This document shows, in pieces, positions 9,396 to 18,411 of a stretch of 64,000 nt of DNA. A program made the position numbers and the translations under genes. Where the stretch lies: NCBI RefSeq assembly GCF_027947595.1, contig NZ_CP116257.1, positions 1,674,001 to 1,738,000 on the forward strand, given 5' to 3'. Origin of the DNA: Streptomyces lienomycini. Lineage in GTDB: Bacteria; Actinomycetota; Actinomycetes; Streptomycetales; Streptomycetaceae. The notes beneath the pieces are model-generated. The model was given only the letters and a program-made list of their open reading frames with translations. It had not been told where the DNA came from and searched no databases. Position 1 is the stretch's first letter; the number at the start of each line of letters is the position of its first letter.

Positions 9396-9401
9396 TAGCA
9401 T
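9396..9401 (+). promoter_or_regulatory. Candidate -10 box (TAGCAT) of leaderless sipW
   Basis: TAGCAT ends 9 nt before the sipW ATG. The same stretch can form a short hairpin (CGGGGCC with GGCCCCG) abutting the start codon, and there is no Shine-Dalgarno. Leaderless transcription is the simplest reading, unproven. Confidence 0.4.
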
Positions 9402-9410
9402 CTGGCCCCG

Positions 9411-10220
9411 ATGGACACCGAAACACAGCACACGGAGCGCGACCGCTCCTCCCGACCTTCCGACCCCGAGCAGCCCTCGGATGCGGAGGAACCGGAGGAA
9501 CGGTCGCGTTCCGCGTTCACGGGGCGTATCGCGGACTGGTTGCCGGGCGGCCGGATCACCGTGACCCTCCTGGTCGTCCTGCTGTTCCTGCTGCTGTTCA
9601 GCACCTTCGTGCTCCGGCCGTTCCAGATCCCCAGCGGTTCGATGGAGCGCGGATTGAGGATCGGCGACCGCGTTCTCGTAAACAAGTTGGCGTACCGTTT
9701 CGACGGTCGGCCGCGGCGGGGCGACATCGTCGTCTTCGACGGCACCGGGCTCTTCGGGCACGGCGACTACATCAAACGCGTTGTCGGTGTGGGCGGGGAC
9801 CACGTGGTGTGCTGCGACAGTGAGGGGAGGATCCGGGTGAACGGCCAGTCGGTCGACGAGTCGGCGTTCCTCTACCCCGGCGACGGCCCGTCCACGGTCC
9901 CCTTCGACGTCGTCGTCCCCGACGGCACCCTCTTCGTACTCGGCGACCACCGGGCCGACTCCAGCGACTCCCGCGACCACCTCGGCTCCCCGGGCGGCGG
10001 AATGATCCCGCTGGACCGGGTGATCGGCCGCGCCGACTGGATCGTCTGGCCCTTCGCCCACGCCACCCACCTCGACCGCCCCGACGCCTACGCGCGCGTG
10101 CCGGAGGGGGAAGGAGACGTCGGGCCCGCGTCCGGAGCCGGGGCCGTGTCCCGGGCCGGGGTCGTGTCCGGCGGTGCGGACGAGGGCGGAGCGGCGCGCG
10201 CCGAGGGCGGCGATGGGTAG
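9411..10220 (+). CDS. sipW: Type I signal peptidase SipW
   Basis: This 269-residue membrane serine protease cleaves signal peptides of exported proteins. A charged 45-residue N-terminus is followed by one membrane segment (about 48-68). The catalytic Ser lies in PSGSM (S77) and the general-base Lys in YIKRVVG (K122). The box D segment LGDHRADSSDSRDH is present. Unlike sipY and sipZ, no C-terminal membrane anchor is seen; the tail is Gly/Ala-rich. First of four tandem paralogues; its 3' end overlaps sipX by 8 nt. Confidence 0.93.
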   Translation: MDTETQHTERDRSSRPSDPEQPSDAEEPEERSRSAFTGRIADWLPGGRITVTLLVVLLFLLLFSTFVLRPFQIPSGSMERGLRIGDRVLVNKLAYRFDGRPRRGDIVVFDGTGLFGHGDYIKRVVGVGGDHVVCCDSEGRIRVNGQSVDESAFLYPGDGPSTVPFDVVVPDGTLFVLGDHRADSSDSRDHLGSPGGGMIPLDRVIGRADWIVWPFAHATHLDRPDAYARVPEGEGDVGPASGAGAVSRAGVVSGGADEGGAARAEGGDG

Positions 10221-11544
10221 CCGGGGCAAGCCGCGGGGCACGCCCAGCAGCCCTGCGGAGAACCTCCTGCCCACCGGCTCCCGGCGCACCGCCGCGCCGT
10301 CCGGCGGCCGCTCGCGTGCCGAGCGCCGCAGACTCCAGCGCAAGGTCAAACGGCGTCGCAGGCGCGGCGCCGTCAAGGAGATCCCGCTCCTCATCGGCGT
10401 CGCGGTCCTCATAGCGCTGGTGCTGAAGACCTTCCTCGTCCAGGCGTTCGTGATCCCGTCGGGCTCCATGGAGCAGACCATCCGGATCGGTGACCGGGTC
10501 CTGGTCGACAAGCTCACCCCCTGGTTCGGCTCCGAGCCGCAGCGCGGCGACGTCGTCGTCTTCCGGGACCCCGGGGGCTGGCTCCAGGGCGAGCAGACCA
10601 CCAAGGAGGACGATCCCGTCGTCGTCAAGCAGGTCAAGGAGGGCCTCGCCTTCATCGGCCTGCTCCCCTCCGACGACGAGAAGGACCTCATCAAGCGGGT
10701 CGTCGGCGTCGGCGGGGACCACGTGAAGTGCTGCGACACCCAGGGACGCGTGACCGTCAACGGCGTCCCCCTCGTGGAGGACTACCTGTACCCGGGCGAC
10801 TCCCCGTCCAGAACGCCGTTCGACGTCACTGTCCCTCAGGGGCGGCTGTGGGTCATGGGCGACCACCGCTCCAACTCCGCCGACTCCCGCGCCCACCAGG
10901 GGACCGACTTCGGCACCGTCTCCGAGGACGAGGTGGTGGGGCGGGCCATGGTGATCGCGTGGCCGTTCGGTCACTGGACCACGCTGGACGAGCCGAAAAC
11001 GTATGCGTCCGTGTCCGACTCGGCCTCCGGTTCGTCCGCCGCTCCCGGCCTGTCGCATAGGGTTGCCCCCTACGATCCGAACGCGATGATTGAACTCCCG
11101 ACCCCTGCGGAACTCCCGCTCGTTATGGGAGTGGTGGGCCTGCGCCGTTTCCGGGGCAGGCGGCGGCAGAGAGTGAGGAGTTGGCGTGGGGGATGTGGCG
11201 GTTGGCGCACGGTCCGGACACGACGGCGAGGAGAACCGCGGACGCCCCGAGGAGACGGCCGGCCCGGTCGCCGACGGCGCCCCGGACTCCGGGCCGGACT
11301 CCGGAACCGAGGACGGCAGGGTGACGAACGGACGGCACGGACACAACGGCGGGACCGAGGACGAGGGAGTCGGCGGGACGCCCCCCGCCACACCCCCCGA
11401 GGCCAGGAAGCAGCGCTCCTTCTGGAAGGAGCTGCCGATCCTGATCGGCATCGCGCTGGTGCTGGCCCTGCTGATCAAGACGTTCCTGGTGCAGGCGTTC
11501 TCGATCCCGTCGTCCTCGATGGAGAACACCCTGCAGATCGGTGA
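10213..11544 (+). CDS. sipX: Type I signal peptidase SipX, with anomalous 3' extension
   Basis: A basic N-terminus, a membrane segment (about 56-78), catalytic Ser in PSGSM (S85) and Lys in LIKRVVG (K161) identify a signal peptidase. The start at ATG 10213 overlaps sipW. The recognisable protein ends near 11165 with LPLVMGVVGLRRF, a short candidate C-terminal anchor. The frame then continues to 11544 as an arginine-rich sequence lying entirely over sipY. A TGA in the neighbouring frame at 11174-11176, just before the sipY start, suggests a single-base indel between about 11093 and 11173. The natural length is probably near 320 residues, against 443 as read. It could be a true mutation or a sequence error. 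Confidence 0.8.
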   Translation: MGSRGKPRGTPSSPAENLLPTGSRRTAAPSGGRSRAERRRLQRKVKRRRRRGAVKEIPLLIGVAVLIALVLKTFLVQAFVIPSGSMEQTIRIGDRVLVDKLTPWFGSEPQRGDVVVFRDPGGWLQGEQTTKEDDPVVVKQVKEGLAFIGLLPSDDEKDLIKRVVGVGGDHVKCCDTQGRVTVNGVPLVEDYLYPGDSPSRTPFDVTVPQGRLWVMGDHRSNSADSRAHQGTDFGTVSEDEVVGRAMVIAWPFGHWTTLDEPKTYASVSDSASGSSAAPGLSHRVAPYDPNAMIELPTPAELPLVMGVVGLRRFRGRRRQRVRSWRGGCGGWRTVRTRRRGEPRTPRGDGRPGRRRRPGLRAGLRNRGRQGDERTARTQRRDRGRGSRRDAPRHTPRGQEAALLLEGAADPDRHRAGAGPADQDVPGAGVLDPVVLDGEHPADR

Positions 11545-12187
11545 CCGCGTCCTGGTCGACAAGCTGACCCCCTGGTTCGGCTCGGAGCCCGAACGCGGCG
11601 AGGTGGTCGTCTTCCACGACCCGGACGACTGGCTGGCGGGCGAACCGACCCCCGACCCGAACGCGCTGCAGACGGTCCTCAGCTGGATCGGCCTCATGCC
11701 GTCCGCGGACGAGAAGGACCTCATCAAGCGCGTCGTCGGCGTCGGCGGCGACACCGTCGAGTGCAACAAGACCGGCCCGCTCAAGGTCAACGGCCAGGCA
11801 CTGGACGAGCCGTACGTGTACCCCGGCAACACCCCGTGCTCCGACGACGACCAGGGCGGCCGGTTCAAGGTCACGGTCCCCGAGGGCAAGATCTGGGTCA
11901 TGGGCGACCACCGGCAGAACTCCCGGGACTCGCGCTACAACCAGTCGGACAAGCACGGCGGCATGGTCCCCGTGGACGAGGTGGTCGGCCGCGCCATCGT
12001 GGTCGCCTGGCCGATGAACCGGTGGGGCACCCTGTCGGTCCCCGACACCTTCGACCAGGACGGCGTGCGCAACCAGTCCTCGGCCGCCGCGGCACTCTCG
12101 GTCGCCCCCCAGGGGCTGGCCCTCGCCGGCGTGGTCCCGGTCGTCTGGTGGCGCCGCCGCCGTACCGCCCCCGCCCGGACCCGCTGA
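11186..12187 (+). CDS. sipY: Type I signal peptidase SipY
   Basis: This is a 333-residue paralogue. A hydrophilic N-terminus of about 75 residues rich in Gly, Asp and Glu precedes the membrane segment (about 82-105). The catalytic Ser is in PSSSM (S111) and Lys in LIKRVVG (K181). Box D is GDHRQNSRDSRYN. A C-terminal membrane segment (LALAGVVPVVWW, followed by RRRR) provides a second anchor. GTG at 11186 follows GAGGAG at 11175-11180. The 5' part overlaps the anomalous sipX extension. Confidence 0.93.
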   Translation: MGDVAVGARSGHDGEENRGRPEETAGPVADGAPDSGPDSGTEDGRVTNGRHGHNGGTEDEGVGGTPPATPPEARKQRSFWKELPILIGIALVLALLIKTFLVQAFSIPSSSMENTLQIGDRVLVDKLTPWFGSEPERGEVVVFHDPDDWLAGEPTPDPNALQTVLSWIGLMPSADEKDLIKRVVGVGGDTVECNKTGPLKVNGQALDEPYVYPGNTPCSDDDQGGRFKVTVPEGKIWVMGDHRQNSRDSRYNQSDKHGGMVPVDEVVGRAIVVAWPMNRWGTLSVPDTFDQDGVRNQSSAAAALSVAPQGLALAGVVPVVWWRRRRTAPARTR

Positions 12188-12277
12188 GGCTCCCGGACCG
12201 AGCGGCCGACGTCGGCCCGGCACCCCCGCCCCCTTCCGGCCCCCGGGAGGGGGCTCCCCCGTCGGGGTACCGCCGGG

Positions 12278-12283
12278 TAAGGT
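12278..12283 (+). promoter_or_regulatory. Candidate -10 box (TAAGGT) of leaderless sipZ
   Basis: TAAGGT ends 8 nt before the sipZ ATG, and no ribosome-binding site is present in the 20 nt before it. This suggests sipZ has its own leaderless promoter separate from sipWXY. Confidence 0.4.
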
Positions 12284-12291
12284 GCGGCTCC

Positions 12292-13068
12292 ATGGGTGGC
12301 GAGAGCACGACACGTACGGTCCCGCGCGGCGGCGGAGCGAACAGGAACCCGGTGGGCAGCAGAACCGGGCACCGGCTGTCCAACATCGCCGTGGCGCTGG
12401 GCCTGGTGCTGTTCCTCGGTGGTTTCGCCTGGGGAGCGGTGGTCTACCGGCCCTACACCGTGCCGACCGGCTCGATGGCACCGACGATCGACGTCGGTGA
12501 CCGGGTGGTGGCGCAGCGCATCGACGGAGCCGACGTCCGCCGCGGCGACGTCGTCGTGTTCAAGGACGCCAACTGGGCCGACGCGCCCATGGTCAAGCGG
12601 GTCGTCGCCGTGGGCGGGGACACCGTCTCCTGCTGCCAGCAGGGCCGGCTGAGGGTCAACGGCAAGGTGATCGAGGAGCCGTACCTGCCCGCCGGCGCCC
12701 CTGCCGAGGACAGCGACTTCCAGACCGTGACCGTCCCGGAGGGCCGCCTGTTCCTGCTCGGCGACGAACGGCACAACTCGGTGGACTCCACCGCCCACAT
12801 CGCCGACGCGGCCGCGGGCACCGTGGCGCGCGGGGCGGTGGACGCCCGCGTCGACGCCGTGGTCTGGCCCATGGACGGCATGCTGGAGCGGCCGACCGGC
12901 TTCGAGACGCTGGGCGCCCTCTCCTCGCCGGGACCGCTGCGGACGGTCGTCGCACTGGTGATCGCCGGGGTCGTGCTGATCCTGGGCGGCGCGGCGTACG
13001 GCCCGGTCGCCAAGTGGAGGGGCGCCTCCCGGACCCGGAGCGGAGCGGAGCCCACCGGTGGCCGCTGA
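12292..13068 (+). CDS. sipZ: Type I signal peptidase SipZ
   Basis: The product has 258 residues. An N-terminal membrane segment (about 30-50) precedes catalytic Ser in PTGSM (S61) and Lys in MVKRVVA (K102). Box D reads GDERHNSVDS. A C-terminal membrane anchor (TVVALVIAGVVLILGGAAYG) is clear. ATG at 12292 was chosen because the conserved protein begins there; a TAAGGT box 8 nt upstream suggests a leaderless message. It overlaps the following Nudix gene by 11 nt, so the two are probably cotranscribed. Confidence 0.93.
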   Translation: MGGESTTRTVPRGGGANRNPVGSRTGHRLSNIAVALGLVLFLGGFAWGAVVYRPYTVPTGSMAPTIDVGDRVVAQRIDGADVRRGDVVVFKDANWADAPMVKRVVAVGGDTVSCCQQGRLRVNGKVIEEPYLPAGAPAEDSDFQTVTVPEGRLFLLGDERHNSVDSTAHIADAAAGTVARGAVDARVDAVVWPMDGMLERPTGFETLGALSSPGPLRTVVALVIAGVVLILGGAAYGPVAKWRGASRTRSGAEPTGGR

Positions 13069-13582
13069 GACGACCCCGGCGGGGCAGGACACCTACGAGG
13101 GCGGACTGCGCAGGGTCGCCCGGGTGGTGCTGCTCGACCCCGAGGACCGCATCCTGCTGCTGCACGGACACGAACCGGACGATCCCTCCGACGACTGGTG
13201 GTTCACCCCCGGCGGCGGTGTGGAGGGCGACGAGACCCGCGAGGAGGCCGCCCGGCGCGAACTCCTCGAGGAGACCGGCATCACCGACGTCGAACTCGGC
13301 CCGGTGCTGTGGCGGCGCAGGTGCTCCTTCCCCTTCGCGGGCCGCCGCTGGCATCAGGACGAGTGGTACTACCTGGCCCGCACCGCCCAGACCGCCACCG
13401 AGGCCGTCGGCCTCACCGAACTGGAGCGTCGCAGCGTCGCCGGAGCGCGCTGGTGGACGTGTCGGGAACTGACCCGGGCACGTGAGACGGTGTATCCGAC
13501 CAGACTCGCCGAGCTGCTGCGCACGCTGCTCGACGAAGGTCCCCCGGCCGCTCCGGTGACCCTGGACACCGAAATCGTCTAG
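13058..13582 (+). CDS. Nudix hydrolase
   Basis: This 174-residue protein contains a complete Nudix box (G-x5-E-x7-REUxEExGU) at about residues 50-72, in GGGVEGDETREEAARRELLE followed by ETGI. The fold hydrolyses nucleoside diphosphates linked to another moiety; the exact substrate cannot be read. GTG at 13058 lies inside the end of sipZ. The upstream strand VARVVLLDPEDRILLLHG is the usual first beta-strand of the domain. Confidence 0.85.
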   Translation: MAAETTPAGQDTYEGGLRRVARVVLLDPEDRILLLHGHEPDDPSDDWWFTPGGGVEGDETREEAARRELLEETGITDVELGPVLWRRRCSFPFAGRRWHQDEWYYLARTAQTATEAVGLTELERRSVAGARWWTCRELTRARETVYPTRLAELLRTLLDEGPPAAPVTLDTEIV

Positions 13583-13638
13583 GGGTGCACGGGACTGGCG
13601 CACAATGGGGGGACCGCACGGCTGAAGGGGAACATGCC

Positions 13639-13947
13639 ATGAGCGCCGAGGACCTCGAGAAGTACGAGACCGAGATGGAGCTCAAGCTCTACCGGGAGTA
13701 CCGCGACGTCGTCGGCCTGTTCAAATACGTGATCGAAACCGAGCGGCGCTTCTACCTCACCAACGACTACGAGATGCAGGTGCACTCGGTCCAGGGCGAG
13801 GTCTTCTTCGAGGTCTCGATGGCCGACGCGTGGGTGTGGGACATGTACCGGCCGGCCCGGTTCGTCAAGCAGGTGCGGGTGCTCACGTTCAAGGACGTGA
13901 ACATCGAGGAGCTGAACAAGAGCGACCTGGAGCTTCCTGGCGGCTGA
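13639..13947 (+). CDS. DUF2469 family protein
   Basis: This is a 102-residue conserved actinobacterial protein of unknown function. It is acidic and rich in aromatic residues (ETERRFYLTNDYEMQVHS), with no membrane segment or catalytic motif recognised. ATG at 13639 follows AAGGGG. A CACAAT box near 13600 may be its promoter. Location upstream of yraN-comM-dprA is conserved in Streptomyces. Confidence 0.85.
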   Translation: MSAEDLEKYETEMELKLYREYRDVVGLFKYVIETERRFYLTNDYEMQVHSVQGEVFFEVSMADAWVWDMYRPARFVKQVRVLTFKDVNIEELNKSDLELPGG

Positions 13948-14118
13948 CGACCGGTGGCGGGCAGTCGGTGGCCGGCAGGCGGTATCAGCCGGCCGAGTGG
14001 GTCACCGACGGGTCTCACCCGCGCGGGTGACCGGGTTGTCCACAGCCGCCCGACCGTCCACCAAGATCCACAAGCTCGCTGAGCTGCCCTCATCGTTGGC
14101 GCCGGAGGTGGTGCCGAG

Positions 14119-14481
14119 ATGAACGCACGAGGTGCGCTGGGCAAGTACGGCGAGACACTCGCCGCCCGCCGGCTGGCCGGGGCCGGTATGACGGTCCTGA
14201 AGCGCAACTGGCGCTGCGGCAGGACCGGAGAGATCGACATCGTGGCCCGGGACGGCGACGTCCTGGTCGTCTGCGAGGTCAAGACCCGCAGGGGCGGCTC
14301 CTTCGAGCACCCGATGGCCGCCGTGACCCCCGAGAAGGCGGAGCGGCTGCGGCGGCTCGCGGAGCGCTGGATCCAGACCCACGGAGGAGCCCCGTACGGC
14401 GGCGTCCGCATCGACCTGGTCGGGGTGCTCCTGCCGCAGCGCGGCGCTCCCGCGGTCGAACACGCCCGGGGGGTGGCGTGA
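14119..14481 (+). CDS. YraN family (UPF0102) endonuclease-like protein
   Basis: This 120-residue protein has the restriction-endonuclease-like core typical of Yra[21 protein letters not shown] near residues 38-57, with acidic residues and EVK arranged as in PD-(D/E)xK nucleases. The function is not established, though family members adjoin DNA-uptake genes. Its stop overlaps the start of comM. ATG at 14119 follows GGAGGTGG. Confidence 0.85.
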   Translation: MNARGALGKYGETLAARRLAGAGMTVLKRNWRCGRTGEIDIVARDGDVLVVCEVKTRRGGSFEHPMAAVTPEKAERLRRLAERWIQTHGGAPYGGVRIDLVGVLLPQRGAPAVEHARGVA

Positions 14482-16106
14482 TGGGCTTCGCGCGGACGTG
14501 TTCGGTGGCTCTCGTCGGCGTCGAGGGCGTGGTGGTCGAGGTCCAGGCCGACCTGGAACCGGGCGTGGCGGCGTTCACACTGGTGGGCCTGCCCGACAAG
14601 AGCCTCACGGAGAGCCGGGACCGGGTACGGGCGGCCGTGGTGAACTCCGGTGCCGAGTGGCCGCAGAAGAAGCTGACGGTGGGACTCAGTCCGGCCTCGG
14701 TGCCGAAGAGCGGCAGCGGCTTCGACCTGGCCGTCGCCGCCAGCGTGATGGGCGCCGCGGAGCGGATCGACCCGCGGGTGCTCGCCGACATCGTGATGAT
14801 CGGGGAGCTGGGCCTGGACGGCCGGGTGCGGCCCGTGCGCGGCATCCTGCCGGCCGTACTCGCCGCGGCCGAGGCCGGCTACGAACAGGTCGTCGTGCCG
14901 GAGAGCGCCGCCGCCGAGGCGTCCCTGGTGCCGGGGGTGTCGGTACTCGGCGTACGCAGTCTGCGCCAGCTGATCGCCCTCCTCGCCGACGAACCCGTGC
15001 CGGAGGAGGAACAGGACCAGCAGGGCCGTCCCGACCCGCTCCTCGCCGGTCTGCGCATGCCCGGCACCGGCGCGGCCACCGGAATGCACAGCATGGGAGC
15101 GGCCCAGCACGACCACGGCCACGACCTCGCCGACGTCGTCGGCCAGGAGTCGGCGCGCGCCGCGGTGGAGATCGCCGCGGCCGGCCGCCATCACCTGTTC
15201 CTCGAAGGGCCGCCCGGAGCAGGCAAGACCATGCTCGCCGAACGGCTGCCCGCGATCCTGCCCCGGCTCTGCCGCGCGGAGTCCCTGGAGGTCACCGCCG
15301 TCCACTCGGTGGCGGGCCTGCTGCCCCCGGGCAAGCCCCTGATCGACGTGGCCCCCTACTGCGCACCGCACCACTCCGCCACGATGCAGGCCCTCGTCGG
15401 GGGCGGGCCCGGCATCGCACGGCCGGGAGCCGTGTCCCTGGCGCACCGAGGGGTGCTGTTTCTGGACGAGACTCCCGAGTTCGGCAGCCACGCGCTGGAC
15501 GCCCTGCGCCAGCCGCTGGAGGCCGGGCACGTCGTGATCGCGCGCAGCGCGGGCGTGGTGCGCTTCCCGGCACGCTTCCTGATGGTGCTCGCCGCCAATC
15601 CCTGCCCCTGCGGGCGGTTCTCCCGGAAGGAGGAGCTGTGCGAGTGCTCGCCCTCGTCGATCCGCCGCTACCAGGCCCGGCTGTCCGGCCCGCTGCTGGA
15701 CCGGGTCGACCTGCGGGTCGAGGTGGACCGGGTCACACGCAGTCAGCTCGCCTGGGACGGCCCCCGAGGCGATACCACCGCGACGGTCGCGGACCGGGTG
15801 CGAGCGGCCAGGGAACGGGCGGCCGCGCGCCTCGCGGACACCCCGTGGCGGTCGAACAGCGAGGTGCCCGGCCGGGAGCTGCGCAGCCGCTGGCGTGCCG
15901 CGCCGGGTGCGCTGGACCAGGCGGAACGCAGCCTGGAACGCGGCGCGCTCACCGCCCGGGGACTCGACCGGGTGCTGCGCGTCGCCTGGACCGTCGCCGA
16001 CCTCGTCGGCCACGACTGCCCCGACGCGAGGGACGTCAACCTGGCGCTGCAACTGCGCACGGCCGTGCCGCGGGGCGTACCGATGACCCTGGGAGCCCTG
16101 GCATGA
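14478..16106 (+). CDS. comM: Magnesium-chelatase-like AAA ATPase ComM (YifB)
   Basis: This 542-residue ComM/YifB-type protein has an N-terminal Lon-protease-like domain (lacking protease function in the family), a central AAA domain with Walker A GPPGAGKT (244-251) and Walker B in [11 protein letters not shown], and a C-terminal Mg-chelatase domain containing CPCG...CxC cysteines. In transformable bacteria ComM is a helicase that extends branch migration during integration of incoming DNA. Start is GTG 14478 or the adjacent ATG 14481. It forms a tight cluster with yraN and dprA through 4-nt overlaps. Confidence 0.93.
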   Translation: MMGFARTCSVALVGVEGVVVEVQADLEPGVAAFTLVGLPDKSLTESRDRVRAAVVNSGAEWPQKKLTVGLSPASVPKSGSGFDLAVAASVMGAAERIDPRVLADIVMIGELGLDGRVRPVRGILPAVLAAAEAGYEQVVVPESAAAEASLVPGVSVLGVRSLRQLIALLADEPVPEEEQDQQGRPDPLLAGLRMPGTGAATGMHSMGAAQHDHGHDLADVVGQESARAAVEIAAAGRHHLFLEGPPGAGKTMLAERLPAILPRLCRAESLEVTAVHSVAGLLPPGKPLIDVAPYCAPHHSATMQALVGGGPGIARPGAVSLAHRGVLFLDETPEFGSHALDALRQPLEAGHVVIARSAGVVRFPARFLMVLAANPCPCGRFSRKEELCECSPSSIRRYQARLSGPLLDRVDLRVEVDRVTRSQLAWDGPRGDTTATVADRVRAARERAAARLADTPWRSNSEVPGRELRSRWRAAPGALDQAERSLERGALTARGLDRVLRVAWTVADLVGHDCPDARDVNLALQLRTAVPRGVPMTLGALA

Positions 16107-18130
16107 GCGGGGGCGCAGGGGTGACGGGGAACGGCCCCGTGGCTGGGGACGCCGCGACGACGGAGGACGGCGTCCCGAGCGGGGACGCCGGTGCGATGGA
16201 GGACGGCGTCCTGAGCGGGGAGGCTGGCGCGATGGCGGGCGGTGCCGTGTGCGGGGACGCCGGTGCGATGGAGGACGGCGTCCTGAGCGGGGAGGCTGGC
16301 GCGATGGCGGGCGGTGCCGTGTGCGGGGACGCCGGTGCGATGGAGGACGGCGTCCTGAGCGGGGAGGCTGGCGCGATGGCGGGCGGTGCCGTGTGCGGAG
16401 ACGTCGGCGCGATGGCGGGCGGTGCCGTGTGCGGGGACGTCGGCGCGATGGCGGACGGTGCCGGAAGCGGGGACGCCGTGCCGACGGAGGGTGCTGCCGT
16501 GAGCGGGGATGCCCTGCCCACGGGGCAGGTCTTCGAGGACGCGGGTGCCGGGGCCACGAGGTGCGACGCACTCTTCGGCGACGACGCCGTGTCCTTGGCC
16601 GGTGACCCGGCCATCGCGGGCGGTGTGGTGACGCGTGGCGGGGTAGGGGGCGGCGCCTCGACCGGGGCGGCCGACCCGGGGAATCGCGACGCCGGGGACC
16701 GGGAGAACGCGACGGCGGGGCCCGAGCCCGAGCCCGGCTCCGCCCCCGACTCTGACTCCGAGCCCGGCGCAGGGGGCGAGCCCGGCCCCGATCCCGGCCC
16801 CGATCCCGATCCCGGCCCCGATCCCGGCCCCGATCCCGGCGCAGGGGGCGACCCCGCGGCCGGGGTCGGCAGCACGACCTCGGGTGGCGGTGTCGCCGGG
16901 GAGCGCCGCCCCCATGCGGGGCAGGGGGACGCGCACGCGGGCGAGGACGAGGGTGCGGGCGGGAGCGGTGCCCGGAGTGCCGCGCCGGCGGACCCGGAGC
17001 TGCTCGGGCGGGTCTTCCTCGCCAGGGTCATCGAGCCCGGCGACGAGACGGGCGGACGGTGGGTGCGGGAGCGGGGAGCCGTGGAGGTGGCCCGGCGCCT
17101 GCGCGACGGCGGGCGTGCCCTGCCGGGGGTGAGCGAGAAGCGGTGGGCCGGACTGTGCGCCCGGGCGCGGGGTGCCGACCCCCACCGGGACCTGGCCGTC
17201 GCCCGGGCCGCGGGGGCGCGCTACGTGACCCCCGGAACCGCCGAGTGGCCGGGGCAGCTGGACGACCTCGGTGACGCCAGGCCGCTCGGGCTGTGGGTGC
17301 GGGGCGGGCCCAGCCTGCGCATGTGGGCGCTGAGGTCGGTCGCCGTCGTCGGCGCCCGCGCCTGCACGGAGTACGGCGCCCACATGGCCGCCACCCTCGC
17401 CGCCGGCCTGGCCGAGCGAGGATGGGTCGTGGTGTCCGGCGGCGCCTACGGGGTCGACGGTGCCGCCCACCGGGGCGCCCTCGGCGCGGGCGGCGCCACC
17501 GCCGCCGTCCTCGCCTGCGGTGTCGACCGCCCCTACCCTCCCGGGCACACCGCGCTGATCACCAGGATCGCCGAGCAGGGCCTCGTCGTCGGAGAGCTGC
17601 CGCCGGGCGACCACCCGACACCGAGCAGGTTCATCCTGCGCAACCGCGTAATCGCCGCACTCACCCGGGGCACCGTCGTCGTCGAGGCCGCCTACCGCAG
17701 CGGTTCGCTGGTCACCGCCCGTGCCGCCCGACGCCTCGGTCGCCACGTCATGGGTGTGCCCGGACCGGCGACCAGCGCGCTCTCCGCGGGGGTGCACGAA
17801 CTGCTGCGCGGCGACGCGGTGCTCGTCGGCGACGCCGCGGAGGTGGTCGAACTGGTCGGCGCCATGGGAGAGCTGCCTCCGGAGCGACGCGGGCCGGTCC
17901 TTCCCACCGACCTCCTGGAGCCCCGGACCCGCCATGTCCTGGCCGGGCTCCCCGCGCGGGGGACGGCCTCGGCGGCCGAGGTGGCACGCCGTGCACAGAC
18001 CACGCAGGACGACGCGATCGCGAGACTGTACGAGCTTCGAGCACTCGGTTACGTCGAACGACACGGCGACGGCTGGAAGTTGACACGCCAGGCGATGATC
18101 TCGGTACGCGGCGGCCGGAGCCCGTGCTGA
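16103..18130 (+). CDS. dprA: DNA-processing protein DprA with greatly enlarged N-terminus
   Basis: The C-terminal 380 or so residues are a normal DprA: a SAM-like helical part from DPELLGRVFLARV, a Rossmann-like fold with VAVVGARACTEYG and VVSGGAYGVDGAAHRGAL, and a winged-helix tail (AEVARRAQTTQDDAIARL). DprA loads RecA on incoming single-stranded DNA. What is odd is the start: ATG 16103 overlaps the comM TGA (ATGA), and about 295 residues precede the conserved core. That stretch holds eleven 12-residue repeats and then Gly/Pro/Asp-rich sequence. Total length is 675 residues, against roughly 370-390 usual. A later start cannot be excluded, but the comM coupling favours this one. Confidence 0.85.
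   Translation: MSGGAGVTGNGPVAGDAATTEDGVPSGDAGAMEDGVLSGEAGAMAGGAVCGDAGAMEDGVLSGEAGAMAGGAVCGDAGAMEDGVLSGEAGAMAGGAVCGDVGAMAGGAVCGDVGAMADGAGSGDAVPTEGAAVSGDALPTGQVFEDAGAGATRCDALFGDDAVSLAGDPAIAGGVVTRGGVGGGASTGAADPGNRDAGDRENATAGPEPEPGSAPDSDSEPGAGGEPGPDPGPDPDPGPDPGPDPGAGGDPAAGVGSTTSGGGVAGERRPHAGQGDAHAGEDEGAGGSGARSAAPADPELLGRVFLARVIEPGDETGGRWVRERGAVEVARRLRDGGRALPGVSEKRWAGLCARARGADPHRDLAVARAAGARYVTPGTAEWPGQLDDLGDARPLGLWVRGGPSLRMWALRSVAVVGARACTEYGAHMAATLAAGLAERGWVVVSGGAYGVDGAAHRGALGAGGATAAVLACGVDRPYPPGHTALITRIAEQGLVVGELPPGDHPTPSRFILRNRVIAALTRGTVVVEAAYRSGSLVTARAARRLGRHVMGVPGPATSALSAGVHELLRGDAVLVGDAAEVVELVGAMGELPPERRGPVLPTDLLEPRTRHVLAGLPARGTASAAEVARRAQTTQDDAIARLYELRALGYVERHGDGWKLTRQAMISVRGGRSPC
16145..16540 (+). 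repeat. 36-bp (72-bp higher-order) minisatellite in dprA
   Basis: Eleven tandem 36-bp units, each encoding 12 residues of the pattern G-[DE]-[AV]-G-A-M-x-x-G, occupy 16145-16540. Three 72-bp double units (16181-16252, 16253-16324, 16325-16396) are identical base for base, so the expansion is recent. All units are in frame. The outer units have diverged. Confidence 0.9.
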
Positions 18131-18411
18131 CGCACCGTGTTCGGCCGTCCGGGGGAAGCCCGACGCCCGTGGGGATTCAGGCAGTTGGGGTATTCGAATG
18201 ATCACCCAGAGCGATCATCGTCCCCCCTGTAGAGCGTTCAGCGGAACGTATCTGCGCACGGCCCCCATCCCCTCCTTCGCACACCGCGACGGTCCAGTCA
18301 CGCTACGCTCACGACTGCCCCCCACGCAGACGGCCGACAGCAGGCGACGACAGAGAGCAGACCGGCGGCCTCAGGCACACCACATCACGGCAGAACGGCA
18401 CTAGGCGACGA
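18131..18411. other. Intergenic region dprA-whiG
   Basis: This 281-bp gap holds no credible gene, integrase, tRNA or long repeat. An imperfect inverted repeat around GAATGATCACC and GAGCGATCATC (18195-18220) may be a regulatory site. whiG transcription presumably starts in its right half. Confidence 0.4.

Noticed and set aside
14478..16106. Intein or insertion in comM
   Set aside because: The length and all motifs are those of an ordinary ComM; no splicing motifs are seen.
18131..18411. dprA-whiG gap as a site of an integrated element
   Set aside because: No tRNA, integrase, direct repeats or extra genes are present; it is a simple 281-bp intergenic region.
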